Of a stretch of DNA of 64,000 nucleotides, positions 27,534 to 37,657 are shown piece by piece. The notes beneath the pieces were generated by a model that was not told the origin of the DNA, did no database searches, and saw only the letters and a program-made list of their open reading frames with translations. The translations under genes were made by a program, and so were the position numbers. The DNA is from Allomuricauda sp. TY007 (GTDB taxonomy: Bacteria; Bacteroidota; Bacteroidia; Flavobacteriales; Flavobacteriaceae). Position 1 is the stretch's first letter; the number at the start of each line of letters is the position of its first letter. Location of the stretch: contig NZ_WUEG01000013.1 in NCBI RefSeq assembly GCF_010468565.1, positions 6,823 to 70,822 on the forward strand, read 5' to 3'.

Positions 27534-29801
27534 TTAAGCATTCTGTTTCTTAATCAGGTTCAAGGCCGAACCTTCGTTGAACCACTTGATTTGCGCATCA
27601 TTGTAGGAGTGGTTTGCCTTGATGGTATCCTTACTTCCATCGGCGTGCACTACTTCGATGGTCAAAGGTTTGTCCGGAGCAAACTCAGCTGCATCAACAA
27701 TATTGAACGTATCATCCTCCTGGATCAAATCGTAATCGTCCTCATTGGCAAAGGTCAACGCCAACATCCCTTGTTTCTTCAAGTTGGTCTCGTGAATCCT
27801 TGCAAAGGATTTTACCAATACAACGGCAACACCCAAATGTCTTGGTTGCATGGCCGCATGCTCACGTGAAGAACCTTCTCCGTAGTTGTGGTCCCCCACA
27901 ACAACCGTCATGATTCCTTTTTTCTTGTATTCACGTTGCGTATCCGGAACTCCTCCATACTCACCGGTCAATTGGCTTTTTACCAAATTGGTTTTTTGGT
28001 TAAAGGCGTTTACGGCTCCGATCAAGGTGTTATTGGCAATGTTGTCCAAATGCCCTCTAAAACGCAACCAAGGTCCTGCCATGGAAATGTGATCCGTAGT
28101 ACATTTTCCAAATGCCTTGATCAAGAGTTTCATTCCTTGAAGGTTACTGGCTTTAATGGGTTCAAAAGGGGTTAACAATTGCAAACGCTCCGAACCTTCG
28201 GCCACGATCACATCTACACCGCTTCCGTCTTCGCGTGGCTCAACATAGCCGTTCTCTTTTACTTCAAAACCTTTTGGTGGCAATTCCCATCCTGTTGGCT
28301 CGTCCAACATTACTTCTTCGCCATCTTCGTTGATCAACTTATCCGTTAAGGGGTTAAAATCCAAACGACCTGCAATAGCGATTGCAGCGGTCATTTCGGG
28401 CGAAGCTACGAAAGCGTGTGTATTGGGGTTTCCATCGGCGCGCTTTGCAAAGTTTCGGTTAAAGGAGTGAACGATGCTGTTCTTTGGTGCGTTCTTTGGG
28501 TCTTTATAACGGGCCCATTGACCTATACATGGTCCACAAGCGTTAGTAAAGATCGTGGCATCCAATTTTTCGAATATCTCAAGGATACCATCACGCTCCG
28601 TAGTATATCTTACTTGTTCCGAACCTGGGTTGATACCAAATTCAGCTTTTGTCTTCAATTTTTTATCCAAAGCCTGTTGTGCAATAGATGATGCTCTCGA
28701 CAAATCTTCGTAGGAAGAGTTGGTACAAGAACCTATCAATCCCCACTCAACAGCCAAAGGCCAATCATTTTTTTCTGCTTTTTCCCTCATGGTACCTACT
28801 TCGGTTGCCAAATCCGGGGTAAATGGTCCGTTTAGCAAAGGCTTTAATTCGGAAAGGTTGATTTCGATTACTTGATCAAAATATTGTTCTGGATTGGCAT
28901 AGACCTCTGGGTCAGCGGTCAAATGTTCTTTAACTTTATTGGCTTCATCGGCAACATCGGACCTGTCCGTAGCTCTTAAATAGCGCTCCATGGACTCGTC
29001 ATAACCAAAGGTTGAGGTGGTTGCCCCAATTTCAGCACCCATGTTACAGATGGTTCCTTTACCTGTACAGGACATGGAAGTGGCTCCTGGGCCAAAATAT
29101 TCCACAATGGCACCTGTTCCCCCTTTTACGGTAAGAATTTCGGCCACTTTTAATATAACATCTTTAGGTGCTGTCCAGCCAGAAAGTTTTCCTGTTAATT
29201 TTACACCAATCAACTTAGGGAATTTGAGTTCCCAAGCCATTCCTGCCATTACATCCACAGCATCAGCTCCACCAACTCCAATGGCCACCATTCCCAATCC
29301 ACCGGCGTTTACCGTGTGGGAATCGGTTCCGATCATCATACCTCCGGGAAATGCATAATTTTCCAAGACAACTTGGTGAATAATACCTGCACCTGGCTTC
29401 CAAAACCCAATTCCATATTTGTTCGATACAGACCCCAAGAAGTCAAAAACCTCTTTACTGGTTTCGTTGGCGTGCTTTAAATCCGTGGCTGCGCCATCCT
29501 TGGCTTGGATCAAGTGATCACAGTGAACTGTTGTAGGTACCGCTACTTTATCCTTGCCCGCCTGCATAAATTGAAGCAAGGCCATTTGCGCCGTTGCATC
29601 TTGACAAGCGATTCTATCGGGTGCAAAGTCAACGTAATCCTTGCCTCTTACAAATGCTTTTTCGGGTTTACCGTCCCAAAGGTGGGAGTATAAGATTTTT
29701 TCGGAAAGTGTAAGGGGCTTGCCCACCAATTCACGGGCTTTTTCCACACGTTCCCCTATGGAAGCGTAAACACCCTTAATCATGTCTATATCAAATGCCA
29801 T
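27534..29801 (-). CDS. acn: Aconitate hydratase (mitochondrial type)
   Basis: 755 residues, the length of the mitochondrial-type aconitases usual in Bacteroidota. It interconverts citrate and isocitrate in the TCA cycle. The 4Fe-4S ligands lie in [12 protein letters not shown] and [11 protein letters not shown]. Other markers are [45 protein letters not shown] and [18 protein letters not shown]. It is alone, with its own terminator. Whether it is named acnA or acn is a matter of nomenclature. Confidence 0.97.
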   Translation of the reverse strand: MAFDIDMIKGVYASIGERVEKARELVGKPLTLSEKILYSHLWDGKPEKAFVRGKDYVDFAPDRIACQDATAQMALLQFMQAGKDKVAVPTTVHCDHLIQAKDGAATDLKHANETSKEVFDFLGSVSNKYGIGFWKPGAGIIHQVVLENYAFPGGMMIGTDSHTVNAGGLGMVAIGVGGADAVDVMAGMAWELKFPKLIGVKLTGKLSGWTAPKDVILKVAEILTVKGGTGAIVEYFGPGATSMSCTGKGTICNMGAEIGATTSTFGYDESMERYLRATDRSDVADEANKVKEHLTADPEVYANPEQYFDQVIEINLSELKPLLNGPFTPDLATEVGTMREKAEKNDWPLAVEWGLIGSCTNSSYEDLSRASSIAQQALDKKLKTKAEFGINPGSEQVRYTTERDGILEIFEKLDATIFTNACGPCIGQWARYKDPKNAPKNSIVHSFNRNFAKRADGNPNTHAFVASPEMTAAIAIAGRLDFNPLTDKLINEDGEEVMLDEPTGWELPPKGFEVKENGYVEPREDGSGVDVIVAEGSERLQLLTPFEPIKASNLQGMKLLIKAFGKCTTDHISMAGPWLRFRGHLDNIANNTLIGAVNAFNQKTNLVKSQLTGEYGGVPDTQREYKKKGIMTVVVGDHNYGEGSSREHAAMQPRHLGVAVVLVKSFARIHETNLKKQGMLALTFANEDDYDLIQEDDTFNIVDAAEFAPDKPLTIEVVHADGSKDTIKANHSYNDAQIKWFNEGSALNLIKKQNA

Positions 29802-29905
29802 TATACAATTGAGTTTTTAAGATTTTCGTAATTCGGTAAATTTACTAAAATGAGAAGTAATTTGGAATTAGAATCGCACTAAATAAGTGTTGACTTTCTT
29901 ATTTT

Positions 29906-30859
29906 TTACAACAATTCCGTGATAATTTTTTCCTCATTGATGCCTTCAGCCTCCGCTTTGTAGTTTTTTAATATCCTGTGGCGAAGGATTCCCAAGGAAA
30001 CTGCCTTAACATCTTCAATGTCCGGAGAGAACTTCCCATTGATTGCTGCATGGGCCTTGGCGGCCAAAATGAGGTTCTGTGACGCCCTTGGGCCCGCTCC
30101 CCAATCAATATAATTTTTTACGTAATCGGACGCACCTTCTTGGTCTGGTCTTGTGCTATTGACCAACCTAACCGCATAATCCACAACATTGTCCGGTACG
30201 GGTATACGTCTTACCAAATGTTGCACTTGGATGATTTCGTCGGCATTGAAAAGTGTGTTTATCTGGACCTCATCATCTGCAGTAGTGGATTTCACCACTT
30301 GGATTTCCTCTTCGATCGAGGGGTATTTCAGCTCTATGGCGAACATAAAACGGTCCAATTGCGCTTCGGGCAATGGGTAGGTCCCTTCTTGCTCTATCGG
30401 GTTTTGTGTGGCCAGTACAAAATAGGGCCGATTCAATTTGTACTGCTTTCCTGCAATGGTCACAGCTCTCTCCTGCATGGCTTCCAGTAAAGCTGCTTGG
30501 GTCTTTGGTGGTGTACGGTTGATCTCATCCGCCAAAATGATATTGCCAAAAACAGGTCCCTTTATAAATTTGAAGTTTCGGTTTTGGTCCAACACCTCAC
30601 TTCCTAGAATATCGCTGGGCATTAGGTCGGGCGTAAACTGGATTCTTTTAAAATCCAGCCCCAAGGTTTGTGCAATGGTGTTGACCATTAAGGTTTTTGC
30701 CAGACCGGGAACACCGATCAACAAGGAGTGCCCCCCCGTGTAAACGGATAGTAGTATTTGCTCGATCACTTCATTTTGGCCCACAATGACCTTGGCAATC
30801 TCTTTTTTTAAATCTTGGTGCTTTTTTACCAGATTTTCTACTGCAACCACATCCGACAT
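29906..30859 (-). CDS. MoxR-family AAA+ ATPase
   Basis: 317 residues. The Walker A-like motif is GVPGLAKTLM, Walker B is ILADEINRTPPKTQAALLEA, and sensor 1 is FVLATQNPIEQEGTYPLPEA. The MoxR hallmark MQERAVTIAGKQY is present, and the C-terminal lid runs SLGILRHRILKNYKAEAE. MoxR proteins act as chaperones for assembling or activating partner complexes, often with VWA proteins; none is adjacent here. It follows the parvulin gene with a 4-bp gap, as in many Flavobacteria. Confidence 0.95.
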   Translation of the reverse strand: MSDVVAVENLVKKHQDLKKEIAKVIVGQNEVIEQILLSVYTGGHSLLIGVPGLAKTLMVNTIAQTLGLDFKRIQFTPDLMPSDILGSEVLDQNRNFKFIKGPVFGNIILADEINRTPPKTQAALLEAMQERAVTIAGKQYKLNRPYFVLATQNPIEQEGTYPLPEAQLDRFMFAIELKYPSIEEEIQVVKSTTADDEVQINTLFNADEIIQVQHLVRRIPVPDNVVDYAVRLVNSTRPDQEGASDYVKNYIDWGAGPRASQNLILAAKAHAAINGKFSPDIEDVKAVSLGILRHRILKNYKAEAEGINEEKIITELL

Positions 30860-30863
30860 ACAA

Positions 30864-32264
30864 TTATTCCTTTACCCAGTTGTTTGCAAAATCGCAGTTC
30901 CTACTTTCGGAGTCAACGTGGATATAAGTATCCTCTATATGTTCGTCCATCCATTCTTTAATGGCCTTGAATTGTTTTTCTCGTAGTGCCAGTTCCTGGA
31001 TTTTCATGTAGTCTTTTGCAAAATCTGCCTCGTGTTCGTCATATCTGTTGGAAATCTTCATGATTTTGAACTTGGGAGCTCCTCCTCTTTGGTCATCTTC
31101 ACGAATGGGACGTGATATTTCACCATCCTTTAAATCCCTAACTTGATTGTATAGTGTTGGATCCATTTTGGTCAGCTCAAAACGGGAATCAAAGTTTACT
31201 GGGTTACGGAGCAATCCACCATCGAACTTGGTCTCTTTTTCGTCTGAAAAGTTCAATGCAGCCTCTGCAAAGGTGTATTTGCCATCCAAAATTTGTTGGC
31301 GGATAGTATCCAATTCATTTACGGCCTTATCAATAGCACTTTGAGGAATTTTAGGAATCATCAGGATATGTCGAAGATCCAACTCTTGTCCCCTGATTTT
31401 TTCTATATAAATAATATGATAACCGAAACTTGTTTCAAAGGGCTCCGATATCTCCCCTTCTTGAAGACTGAAGGCTACATCCTTAAATTCTTTTACAAAC
31501 GGAGTTTCTTTCGTCATACTATAAAAACCTCCTTTGGATTTAGAACCTGGATCTTGTGAATACAAAATTGCCTTTACATTAAAGCTAGCATCGTTTTCCA
31601 AAACGTCCTGACGAATTTCCTTTAACTGGTCAATGACCTTTTGTTTTTCCTCCTCTGGTGCTTCTGGCTGTTTCACAATCTGTGCAATTTCCAGTTCTGC
31701 TCCAAAAACAGGCCTTTCATCTTCTGGAATTTTATAGAAAAATTGGCGAACTTCTTCTGGGGTCACCTCGATTTCCTCAACAATTTTGTTTTGCATTTTT
31801 TCGGAGAGCATACGCAGTTTGTTGATCTCAAAAAGTTCTTCTCGGAAACTTTCCATATCGGGCTTTTTATAATAGCTCAGCATTTTTTCAACACTACCTA
31901 TTTGTTGGGTAAGTTGTTGTATCTGCTGATCACTTTGGGCATTTACCATATCGTCGGACACCAATAAACTATCCTGTACCGCTTGGTGAGCGTACAATCT
32001 ATCCTCCATAAGTTTGCCCAATAGGTTGCATCGGGTAACATCTTCGGTGGATGCCCCTTGATTTTGAAGGTCTATCAATGTTTTATCGATATCCGATTCC
32101 AAGATCACGTAATCCCCGACCACGGCGGCAATACCATCCAATTTTACTTTTTTGGTGTTACTTGTGGAATCCTTTATACCCAATGCTTCGTCGGTTTCCT
32201 GCGCTTGTACCATACCGAACAATGCAAAAAATGCAATAAAAAGTCCTTTAATTTTCTTTGTCAT
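30864..32264 (-). CDS. SurA-like periplasmic peptidyl-prolyl isomerase/chaperone
   Basis: 466 residues from the ATG at 32264, which gives the signal peptide MTKKIKGLFIAFFALFGMVQAQ; longer starts to 32300 hide it. A SurA-type N-terminal helical domain (GDYVILESDIDKTLIDLQNQ) precedes two parvulin domains: first ELEIAQIVKQPEAP to FETSFGYHIIYIEKIRG, second LDLRHILMIPKIP with FDGGLLRNP. It assists outer-membrane protein folding. It overlaps the upstream gene's end by 17 bp and is followed by moxR after 4 bp. Confidence 0.93.
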   Translation of the reverse strand: MTKKIKGLFIAFFALFGMVQAQETDEALGIKDSTSNTKKVKLDGIAAVVGDYVILESDIDKTLIDLQNQGASTEDVTRCNLLGKLMEDRLYAHQAVQDSLLVSDDMVNAQSDQQIQQLTQQIGSVEKMLSYYKKPDMESFREELFEINKLRMLSEKMQNKIVEEIEVTPEEVRQFFYKIPEDERPVFGAELEIAQIVKQPEAPEEEKQKVIDQLKEIRQDVLENDASFNVKAILYSQDPGSKSKGGFYSMTKETPFVKEFKDVAFSLQEGEISEPFETSFGYHIIYIEKIRGQELDLRHILMIPKIPQSAIDKAVNELDTIRQQILDGKYTFAEAALNFSDEKETKFDGGLLRNPVNFDSRFELTKMDPTLYNQVRDLKDGEISRPIREDDQRGGAPKFKIMKISNRYDEHEADFAKDYMKIQELALREKQFKAIKEWMDEHIEDTYIHVDSESRNCDFANNWVKE

Positions 32265-33129
32265 AAACCTCAAATTCATTCTTCTTAATAGCTTCATCAA
32301 TAATTTCGGTTTCCAGTTTTTTTATGTAGTTCAACCGTCTCCTGTTCAATATCAATTGTTTGATGTCCGGCTCCACATAATCAAAAGGAGCTGTTTCGTT
32401 GACTTCCAACACATTGGTCACCAAGCCCAAATATACCTCTAACGAATCTTGTAACTCAAAAAATTGTGATTTTTTTAAGTGGGTTTCCTCATTTGCCCGC
32501 GTTAAAGGTGGGATTTCCTCGATTACCCGTGATGTACTTATCCAAATAGAATCGTTAAAATGAATTTTGTTAAACTGTACCGCGATAGAATCCAAATACC
32601 TCTTATCCGAATCGTCCCATTTTTTTATTTTGGCCTCTACACCGTCCCTGTCCAAAAACTTTTCGGACATACCCACAAACCTGAGCTGCACCAATTTTTC
32701 GTTCAGTTTAAAGTTCTCTTTCTCTCGCTCGTAAAACTCCTGTAGCTGTGCCTTGGTAACGGAAGTGTCTTGGGATTGGTTCACCAATGCTTCTATATAA
32801 GCCCTTGTATAAAGGTCGGCCCGATAATCGGACACCAAACGGTCAAATTCGGCCAACTTTTCTTCGGGCAGGTTTATTTTAGATTTGGACAACAATAATT
32901 GCTTCGATGCCCAATTGTTTATATAATTCGTCACAAATATGGTGCTGTCCTCCGCTGTCATATCATCCCCGATCAAGGAAGCAATGTCCTCTTTGTACAA
33001 AAAAGTTTCGTCAACCCTTGCCAAAGGTTCCTTTTCTTCTTCCTTGTTGAACATGCCCTCGCAAGAAGAAACGAGGATTGCTATAAAAGCGCAAAGAAGG
33101 AACAGCGTATTTTTTTGGTGCTTAAGCAT
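32248..33129 (-). CDS. Lipoprotein related to SurA/parvulin N-terminal chaperone domain
   Basis: 293 residues from the ATG at 33129, giving the lipoprotein signal MLKHQKNTLFLLCAFIAILVSSC; the frame extends to 33180 but those residues do not resemble a signal. The body is helical (NYINNWASKQLLLSKSKINL, LQEFYEREKENFKLNEKLVQ) like SurA/PrsA N-domains, while no full parvulin core is evident. It is likely a periplasmic holdase that works with the adjacent SurA-like protein. The overlap of the two genes supports a joint role. Confidence 0.78.
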   Translation of the reverse strand: MLKHQKNTLFLLCAFIAILVSSCEGMFNKEEEKEPLARVDETFLYKEDIASLIGDDMTAEDSTIFVTNYINNWASKQLLLSKSKINLPEEKLAEFDRLVSDYRADLYTRAYIEALVNQSQDTSVTKAQLQEFYEREKENFKLNEKLVQLRFVGMSEKFLDRDGVEAKIKKWDDSDKRYLDSIAVQFNKIHFNDSIWISTSRVIEEIPPLTRANEETHLKKSQFFELQDSLEVYLGLVTNVLEVNETAPFDYVEPDIKQLILNRRRLNYIKKLETEIIDEAIKKNEFEVYDKEN

Positions 33130-33247
33130 TTCGCAAAAATAACAATTACAAAATCCCTTACAAGAAGGTTCTAATTTCATTAACAGATTTTTTTTAGTTG
33201 GAGATAGATGCCAGAAATTGCTACATTAGTGCAAAACCAAACCAAAC

Positions 33248-33700
33248 ATGAAGTACACTACCGAAATTGTTGTTGATGTCCCAAGGGAAGAATTCATCAA
33301 AAAGATGGACGATCCCCAAAACATGAGGCATTGGCAAAGAGGTCTTGTCAACTATGAACAACTATCACAAAACCCTGGACAGGAAGGTGCCCAAATGAGC
33401 CTCAGTTACAAAATGGGCAAACGGGAAATCACTATGGTAGAGACCATCATCAAAAGAAACCTTCCCGACGAACTGCACACCATTTACGACACCAAAGGTG
33501 TGCACAATATTCAAAAAAATTATTTTAAGGAAGAAGGGGGCAAAACCCGCTGGATTTCCGAGTCTGAATTCCAATTTTCGGGATTTGGCATGAAACTTAT
33601 GGGGCTTTTTATGCCCGGGGCGTTTAAAAAACAGTCCCTAAAATACATGCAAGATTTTAAATCCTTCGCCGAAACCGGCAAATCCGTAACCGACTCATAA
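33248..33700 (+). CDS. SRPBCC-fold protein
   Basis: 150 residues, soluble. The pattern MKYTTEIVVDVPREEFIKKMDDPQNMRHW at the N-terminus, a central beta sheet and the C-terminal helix KKQSLKYMQDFKSFAE fit the START/SRPBCC ligand-binding fold. The ligand is unknown. The next gene begins 6 bp later, and a lipoprotein hydrolase follows, so the three are probably one transcript. Confidence 0.8.
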   Translation: MKYTTEIVVDVPREEFIKKMDDPQNMRHWQRGLVNYEQLSQNPGQEGAQMSLSYKMGKREITMVETIIKRNLPDELHTIYDTKGVHNIQKNYFKEEGGKTRWISESEFQFSGFGMKLMGLFMPGAFKKQSLKYMQDFKSFAETGKSVTDS

Positions 33701-33705
33701 AAACC

Positions 33706-33963
33706 ATGGAAAAACTTTTGGACAGAAAAATCAAGATTATTTGGGACTTTAGGGGCCCAACCGCATCACATACGGCCGAACATTACCTTAAACACCTTAA
33801 AGAATTTGCTGAAGTCGAGGAACTAAAATACGACCTTGAAGGCTTGGAACATTTTAGCCCTACACATAGTATCGCCTATTTGGTGGTGGACGAGGTCGAA
33901 CTTAAAGAGGTAAGAAGCATTCTTAAACCTCATCGGGGCCAAGTGTATTCAGGGAAAATTTAA
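33706..33963 (+). CDS. Conserved small protein of unknown function
   Basis: 85 residues, soluble, with EKLLDRKIKIIWDFRGPTAS at the start and AYLVVDEVELKEVRSILKPH near the end. The alternating beta-alpha pattern suggests a small ferredoxin-like fold. I do not recognise a family. It lies between an SRPBCC protein and a beta-lactamase-like lipoprotein with short gaps (5 and 10 bp), so it is very likely translated. Confidence 0.75.
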   Translation: MEKLLDRKIKIIWDFRGPTASHTAEHYLKHLKEFAEVEELKYDLEGLEHFSPTHSIAYLVVDEVELKEVRSILKPHRGQVYSGKI

Positions 33964-33973
33964 TTTTTTATCT

Positions 33974-35107
33974 ATGTGGCTTAGAGTTGCTGTATTGAGC
34001 TTGCTCTTGTGGGGCACATCTTGTGCAAAAAACAACCCGACCGACCCTCTGGCCAATGTCCTTTCTTCCGAAGACCCAAAAATTAAAAGGGTAATGGATC
34101 ATCTGGACAAGCACGAAGTCCAGGTCCGGTATACCCGGATAGACCGAAAAAATGACAGCATTATTTTTACGGATTTTGATTTTCAGGTGGATAAAAACAA
34201 CTATTTCTACCCTGCAAGCACGGTTAAGTTCCCCGCTGCAGTGGCCGCTGCGGAAAAACTCAACGAAATTGACTCACTTTCCCTAAACACCCGGTTTTTT
34301 GTTGAAGGTGATTCCGTAAACACAACATTCACAAAGGCCATTTCTGAAATTTTTGCCGTTTCGGACAATGCTGCCAACAACCGATTGGTAGAGTTTTTAG
34401 GGCAAGACGACTTGAATGAAAGAATGCAAAGAAGAGGCGTTTCGCCCATTAGGATAGCCCATCGTTTATCTACGGACAATGCTGATGATGTAACTACAAA
34501 ACCATTGGTTTTTTACCTAAACGATTCCACGACCTCATTGAGCGAACCCATTATAAATTCGCCCATTAAACCACTTGAATTGAATAGGGTTAAAAAAGGA
34601 AAAGGTTTTATTTCGGATGAATCTTTACAAATGGGTCCTTTTGATTTTTCGTTGAAAAACTACTATCCCATCGAGGCACAAACTGCGCTTTTAAAACGTA
34701 TCATCTTTCCTGAAGCATTCCCAAGGGAACAACGTTTTGACCTGAGTGATGATCAACGCGAATATTTGTTGACCGCCATGCACACACTTCCGCCCCAATT
34801 AGGTTATGACCCCGATGAGTTTTATGACAGCTATGTAAAGTTTTTTATGTTTGGCGATAGCACCGAGCCCATGCCCGAACACATCAAAATATATAACAAG
34901 GTGGGGTACGCATACGGCACGTTAACAGATTGCGCCTATATCAAGGACACCAAAAACAATGTTGATTTTATGCTCACGGCAACGATATTGGTCAATAGTG
35001 ATGGTATTTTTAATGATGATGCCTACGAATACGACGAAGTGGGCATTCCATTTTTGGCACAATTGGGTCGGGAACTATACGAGTATGAGCTAAGTCGTAA
35101 ACGTTGA
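33974..35107 (+). CDS. Class A beta-lactamase-like serine hydrolase lipoprotein
   Basis: 377 residues. The lipoprotein signal is MWLRVAVLSLLLWGTSC. The serine-hydrolase motifs are in order: SxxK as PASTVKFPAA near residue 80, SDN as AVSDNAANNRL near 134, and a third motif NKVGYAYG where beta-lactamases have K-T/S-G, so Val replaces the usual Thr/Ser. The protein is longer than classical class A enzymes. It may be a beta-lactamase2-type hydrolase of cell-wall peptides rather than a resistance enzyme. No resistance claim is made. Confidence 0.82.
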   Translation: MWLRVAVLSLLLWGTSCAKNNPTDPLANVLSSEDPKIKRVMDHLDKHEVQVRYTRIDRKNDSIIFTDFDFQVDKNNYFYPASTVKFPAAVAAAEKLNEIDSLSLNTRFFVEGDSVNTTFTKAISEIFAVSDNAANNRLVEFLGQDDLNERMQRRGVSPIRIAHRLSTDNADDVTTKPLVFYLNDSTTSLSEPIINSPIKPLELNRVKKGKGFISDESLQMGPFDFSLKNYYPIEAQTALLKRIIFPEAFPREQRFDLSDDQREYLLTAMHTLPPQLGYDPDEFYDSYVKFFMFGDSTEPMPEHIKIYNKVGYAYGTLTDCAYIKDTKNNVDFMLTATILVNSDGIFNDDAYEYDEVGIPFLAQLGRELYEYELSRKR

Positions 35108-35144
35108 CTGGAAAAATTCACCTCTCTTTGAGCCCTAAGAAAAA

Positions 35145-35190
35145 GTGGGATATTGACCCAAGAATCAAATTCTTTTCGGCAATATCCCAC
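35145..35190. terminator. Stem-loop between convergent genes
   Basis: GTGGGATATTG at 35145-35155 pairs with CAATATCCCAC at 35180-35190; inside the loop AAGAAT and ATTCTT form a second small hairpin. It sits between two converging genes (35107 and 35228) and may stop or stabilise both transcripts. There is no strong T-tract. Confidence 0.55.
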
Positions 35191-35227
35191 CTTCCGGACT
35201 AGAAGAATCCATAAAAGTCAAGAAACC

Positions 35228-36844
35228 TCATCCAACCATTTCTGGTTGCATGTTCCAGTTTTCGTTACCCAAGAGCACTTGGTCAAAATCTATACCTTCA
35301 ATCGGTTTTAGGGTTTGGCTTGCTGCGTTCCATTCTATTTTTCTTCCCAACTTCCAGGATAAACCTGCCATGTGGGCAGAAATAGCCTCATCAAAACCTT
35401 CTTTGATGCCACAGCTTACGTTTCCACCATTTTTAATAACACTTAACCATTCCCTCATGTGCAAAAAGGTAGAATCTACACGAACCCCATCAATATAAGT
35501 CCACATTAGGCCTTTATCGGCAAAGTACTGCGATGTTGCCGATGATACGGCATCTGTTGCATTCGCTGCTGGGTCGTATTGATAGATAGGTACGTCAGGT
35601 CTCATTTTTTCCATTTCCAACATATCGGCATACCGGGTAGACGCCCCATCGGGCCAAACCGTTAATCTATTGCCCAGTTCCATTGTGGCGTCGTGACCCA
35701 TTAAAATAGTTGGGCGGTTGAAACCGTTGCCCAAGGTAGCACTATAGCAAAAGGTCATTCCTTTTTCCTTGCCCTTGGTTTGACTGCTTCCCGTACTGAA
35801 ATCGGGGAATTCCATATTCACTTGAATCACATCGGGAACATTTCGGCCATCGTTATGGGTATAAATTCCACCTGAAGCACTTACCGAAGCTGGAATTCCC
35901 ATATTGAGGACGCAGTTCAAGCGGTCGTAATCGTGCGTCAATAAATCCCCGGAAAGTCCGGAGCCATAGGCCCACCATTTACGCCATCTGAAAAAATGAT
36001 TTTTGTTGAACGGCACCTTTGGTGCCGACCCCAAGAATTGTTCCCAATCAATGGTATCGGGACTGGCTTTTTCGTGAATATCGTAGTTCCATGCCCCGTT
36101 GTCGTCGTTCCTGTTTGTGTTTGTCTGGATCAAGGACACATGCCCCAGCGTTCCTTTTTCCACAATGTCGCGGGCCGTGCCAAAACTTAAGGTTTGTCTA
36201 TGTTGGTGTCCTACCGCAAAAACCGCATCGGATTTTTCGGCCGCTTCACGCAAGGTATAGGTCTCGCCAACAGTATGCGTCATGGGTTTTTCCACGTAGA
36301 CATGCACATTGTTATTCAAAGTTTCGATTGACATAGGTGCATGCCAGTGGTCTGGCGTAGCGATTACCACGGCATCCACTTCGCCACTTTGAATCATATC
36401 TTTGTAGGTCACATACCTTTTGATTTTATTATCATCCGTAGAGAAGGAGTTGATGAATTTCTCAGCACGTACATCGAATACATCACAAATGCCTACCAAT
36501 TTTACATTGAGCGGTTCTTGTTTCTCAAAATCCTCCAATCTTTTATTGTTCGGATCTTCTTCGGCTTCCAAACGCATTTCTTCTTTCCATTCGTCCGTGG
36601 CAAAGCCCAATGCCCTGGTCAATTGTTCCCCTCGGATACCAAAACCTATAATTCCGATTCGAACAGGTTCACCGCCAATAGCCGGAACAGCAGGGGGCAA
36701 TGATGGTTTTATATTAAGTTGTTCCAATATTTCCGTGCGTTTATTTCTAGACCCCACAGAGGTCGCCGCTCCTGCCCACCATACAGCTCCGAGTATGGGC
36801 AGGCCTCCCAATCCTAGTAAAAGATCCCTTCTAGTCCATTTCAT
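35228..36844 (-). CDS. Tat-exported Gfo/Idh/MocA-family oxidoreductase
   Basis: 538 residues. The Tat signal MKWTRRDLLLGLGGLPILG carries the twin arginine. The NAD(P)-binding domain starts VRIGIIGFGIRGEQLTRALG and shows the family hallmark YVEKPMTHTVGE; a long C-terminal beta-sheet domain follows. These secreted members in Bacteroidota act on sugars or glycans, often as glycosidase-like or epimerase enzymes; the substrate here is unknown. Its start overlaps the upstream DoxX gene by 4 bp, indicating a coupled pair. Confidence 0.9.
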   Translation of the reverse strand: MKWTRRDLLLGLGGLPILGAVWWAGAATSVGSRNKRTEILEQLNIKPSLPPAVPAIGGEPVRIGIIGFGIRGEQLTRALGFATDEWKEEMRLEAEEDPNNKRLEDFEKQEPLNVKLVGICDVFDVRAEKFINSFSTDDNKIKRYVTYKDMIQSGEVDAVVIATPDHWHAPMSIETLNNNVHVYVEKPMTHTVGETYTLREAAEKSDAVFAVGHQHRQTLSFGTARDIVEKGTLGHVSLIQTNTNRNDDNGAWNYDIHEKASPDTIDWEQFLGSAPKVPFNKNHFFRWRKWWAYGSGLSGDLLTHDYDRLNCVLNMGIPASVSASGGIYTHNDGRNVPDVIQVNMEFPDFSTGSSQTKGKEKGMTFCYSATLGNGFNRPTILMGHDATMELGNRLTVWPDGASTRYADMLEMEKMRPDVPIYQYDPAANATDAVSSATSQYFADKGLMWTYIDGVRVDSTFLHMREWLSVIKNGGNVSCGIKEGFDEAISAHMAGLSWKLGRKIEWNAASQTLKPIEGIDFDQVLLGNENWNMQPEMVG

Positions 36845-37320
36845 TGTTCCTGAGTTTTAAGTTTGTACTTTCTAAGGTAATCCAGGCCAAAGTATTTGCC
36901 TGTTGGTAGTTGGTAAATCACAACACAGGCCACAAGTTCAATTAAATTCTTATTGATCAACCAGTAGTTTCCTTCTGCGTTCATTTGTGTTAAACCGGGA
37001 AATGGTGGATGGGCCAAGAAATACAATGCCAGCAGACCAATGCCCACAATGGCCCCGATATTTTCAAAGATTCCAAGGGTAAAGGTGACCCCAACCACCA
37101 TAAGGGCAATAATGTTCAAAGTATCCACCCAACCTATGGTTGCATCGCCGATCAACATGGTAAAAAACCACTCAAAAGGTCCTTGCGCGGTTGCCAAATA
37201 CCCAAACGATGTCCATTCGGGATTGTACATCTTCACCACACCTTCAAATAAAAAGTGCCACCCGATAAAAATACGAAGCAGGGTAACACTTGCTTTCAGT
37301 TTATTTTGATTTTGGTTCAT
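36841..37320 (-). CDS. DoxX-family integral membrane protein
   Basis: 159 residues from the ATG at 37320 (MNQNQNKLKASVTLLRIFIG); codons up to 37374 are less likely to be translated. Four membrane segments and the DoxX-type start LLRIFIGWHFLFEGVVKMYNP are visible. It may supply redox equivalents or a quinone-linked function to the exported oxidoreductase it overlaps by 4 bp. This is inferred from context; DoxX proteins are poorly understood. Confidence 0.85.
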   Translation of the reverse strand: MNQNQNKLKASVTLLRIFIGWHFLFEGVVKMYNPEWTSFGYLATAQGPFEWFFTMLIGDATIGWVDTLNIIALMVVGVTFTLGIFENIGAIVGIGLLALYFLAHPPFPGLTQMNAEGNYWLINKNLIELVACVVIYQLPTGKYFGLDYLRKYKLKTQEQ

Positions 37321-37652
37321 AGTTATATAGTTAATTGCAAACAATCGTTGCTTCTGATATGTTTTAGAAATCAAGAATTGGGAAATGACACATCTGATCT
37401 TCTTTTATTTTGAAATACTAAAAGTACCTAACACCACCACCAAATACCATGACAAATGTCATTTTCAAGGATTAGACCTATTGCTTCTGTTTAAACATCA
37501 AAATCGCGACTTTAAACAAATGGTTGAAAAGAATTTTCGTCAAATAAAAGCATGTTGAGATAATACACCAAACTGTGCAAGGCAGAGCAAGTATATTATG
37601 GAATCACGCGCCTATGATGATAAGAAGAAGAATATTGCCCTAAGCAAAACCC
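37321..37652. other. 332-bp gene-free region between doxX and rimO
   Basis: No ORF with coding character. It should hold the promoter of the doxX/oxidoreductase pair near its left end and the rimO 3' end signal near its right end. I see no other structure. Confidence 0.5.
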
Positions 37653-37657
37653 TTAGG
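37636..37657 (-). terminator. Possible rimO terminator overlapping the stop codon
   Basis: CCTAAG (37639-37644) and CTTAGG (37652-37657) form a 6-bp stem whose left side on the minus strand includes the TAA stop of rimO. Downstream sequence is pyrimidine-rich on the minus strand but not a clean T-tract. Confidence 0.4.

Noticed and set aside
33974..35107. Antibiotic-resistance beta-lactamase
   Set aside because: The third motif is KVG, the chain is much longer than class A enzymes and the context is not mobile; only the fold is claimed.
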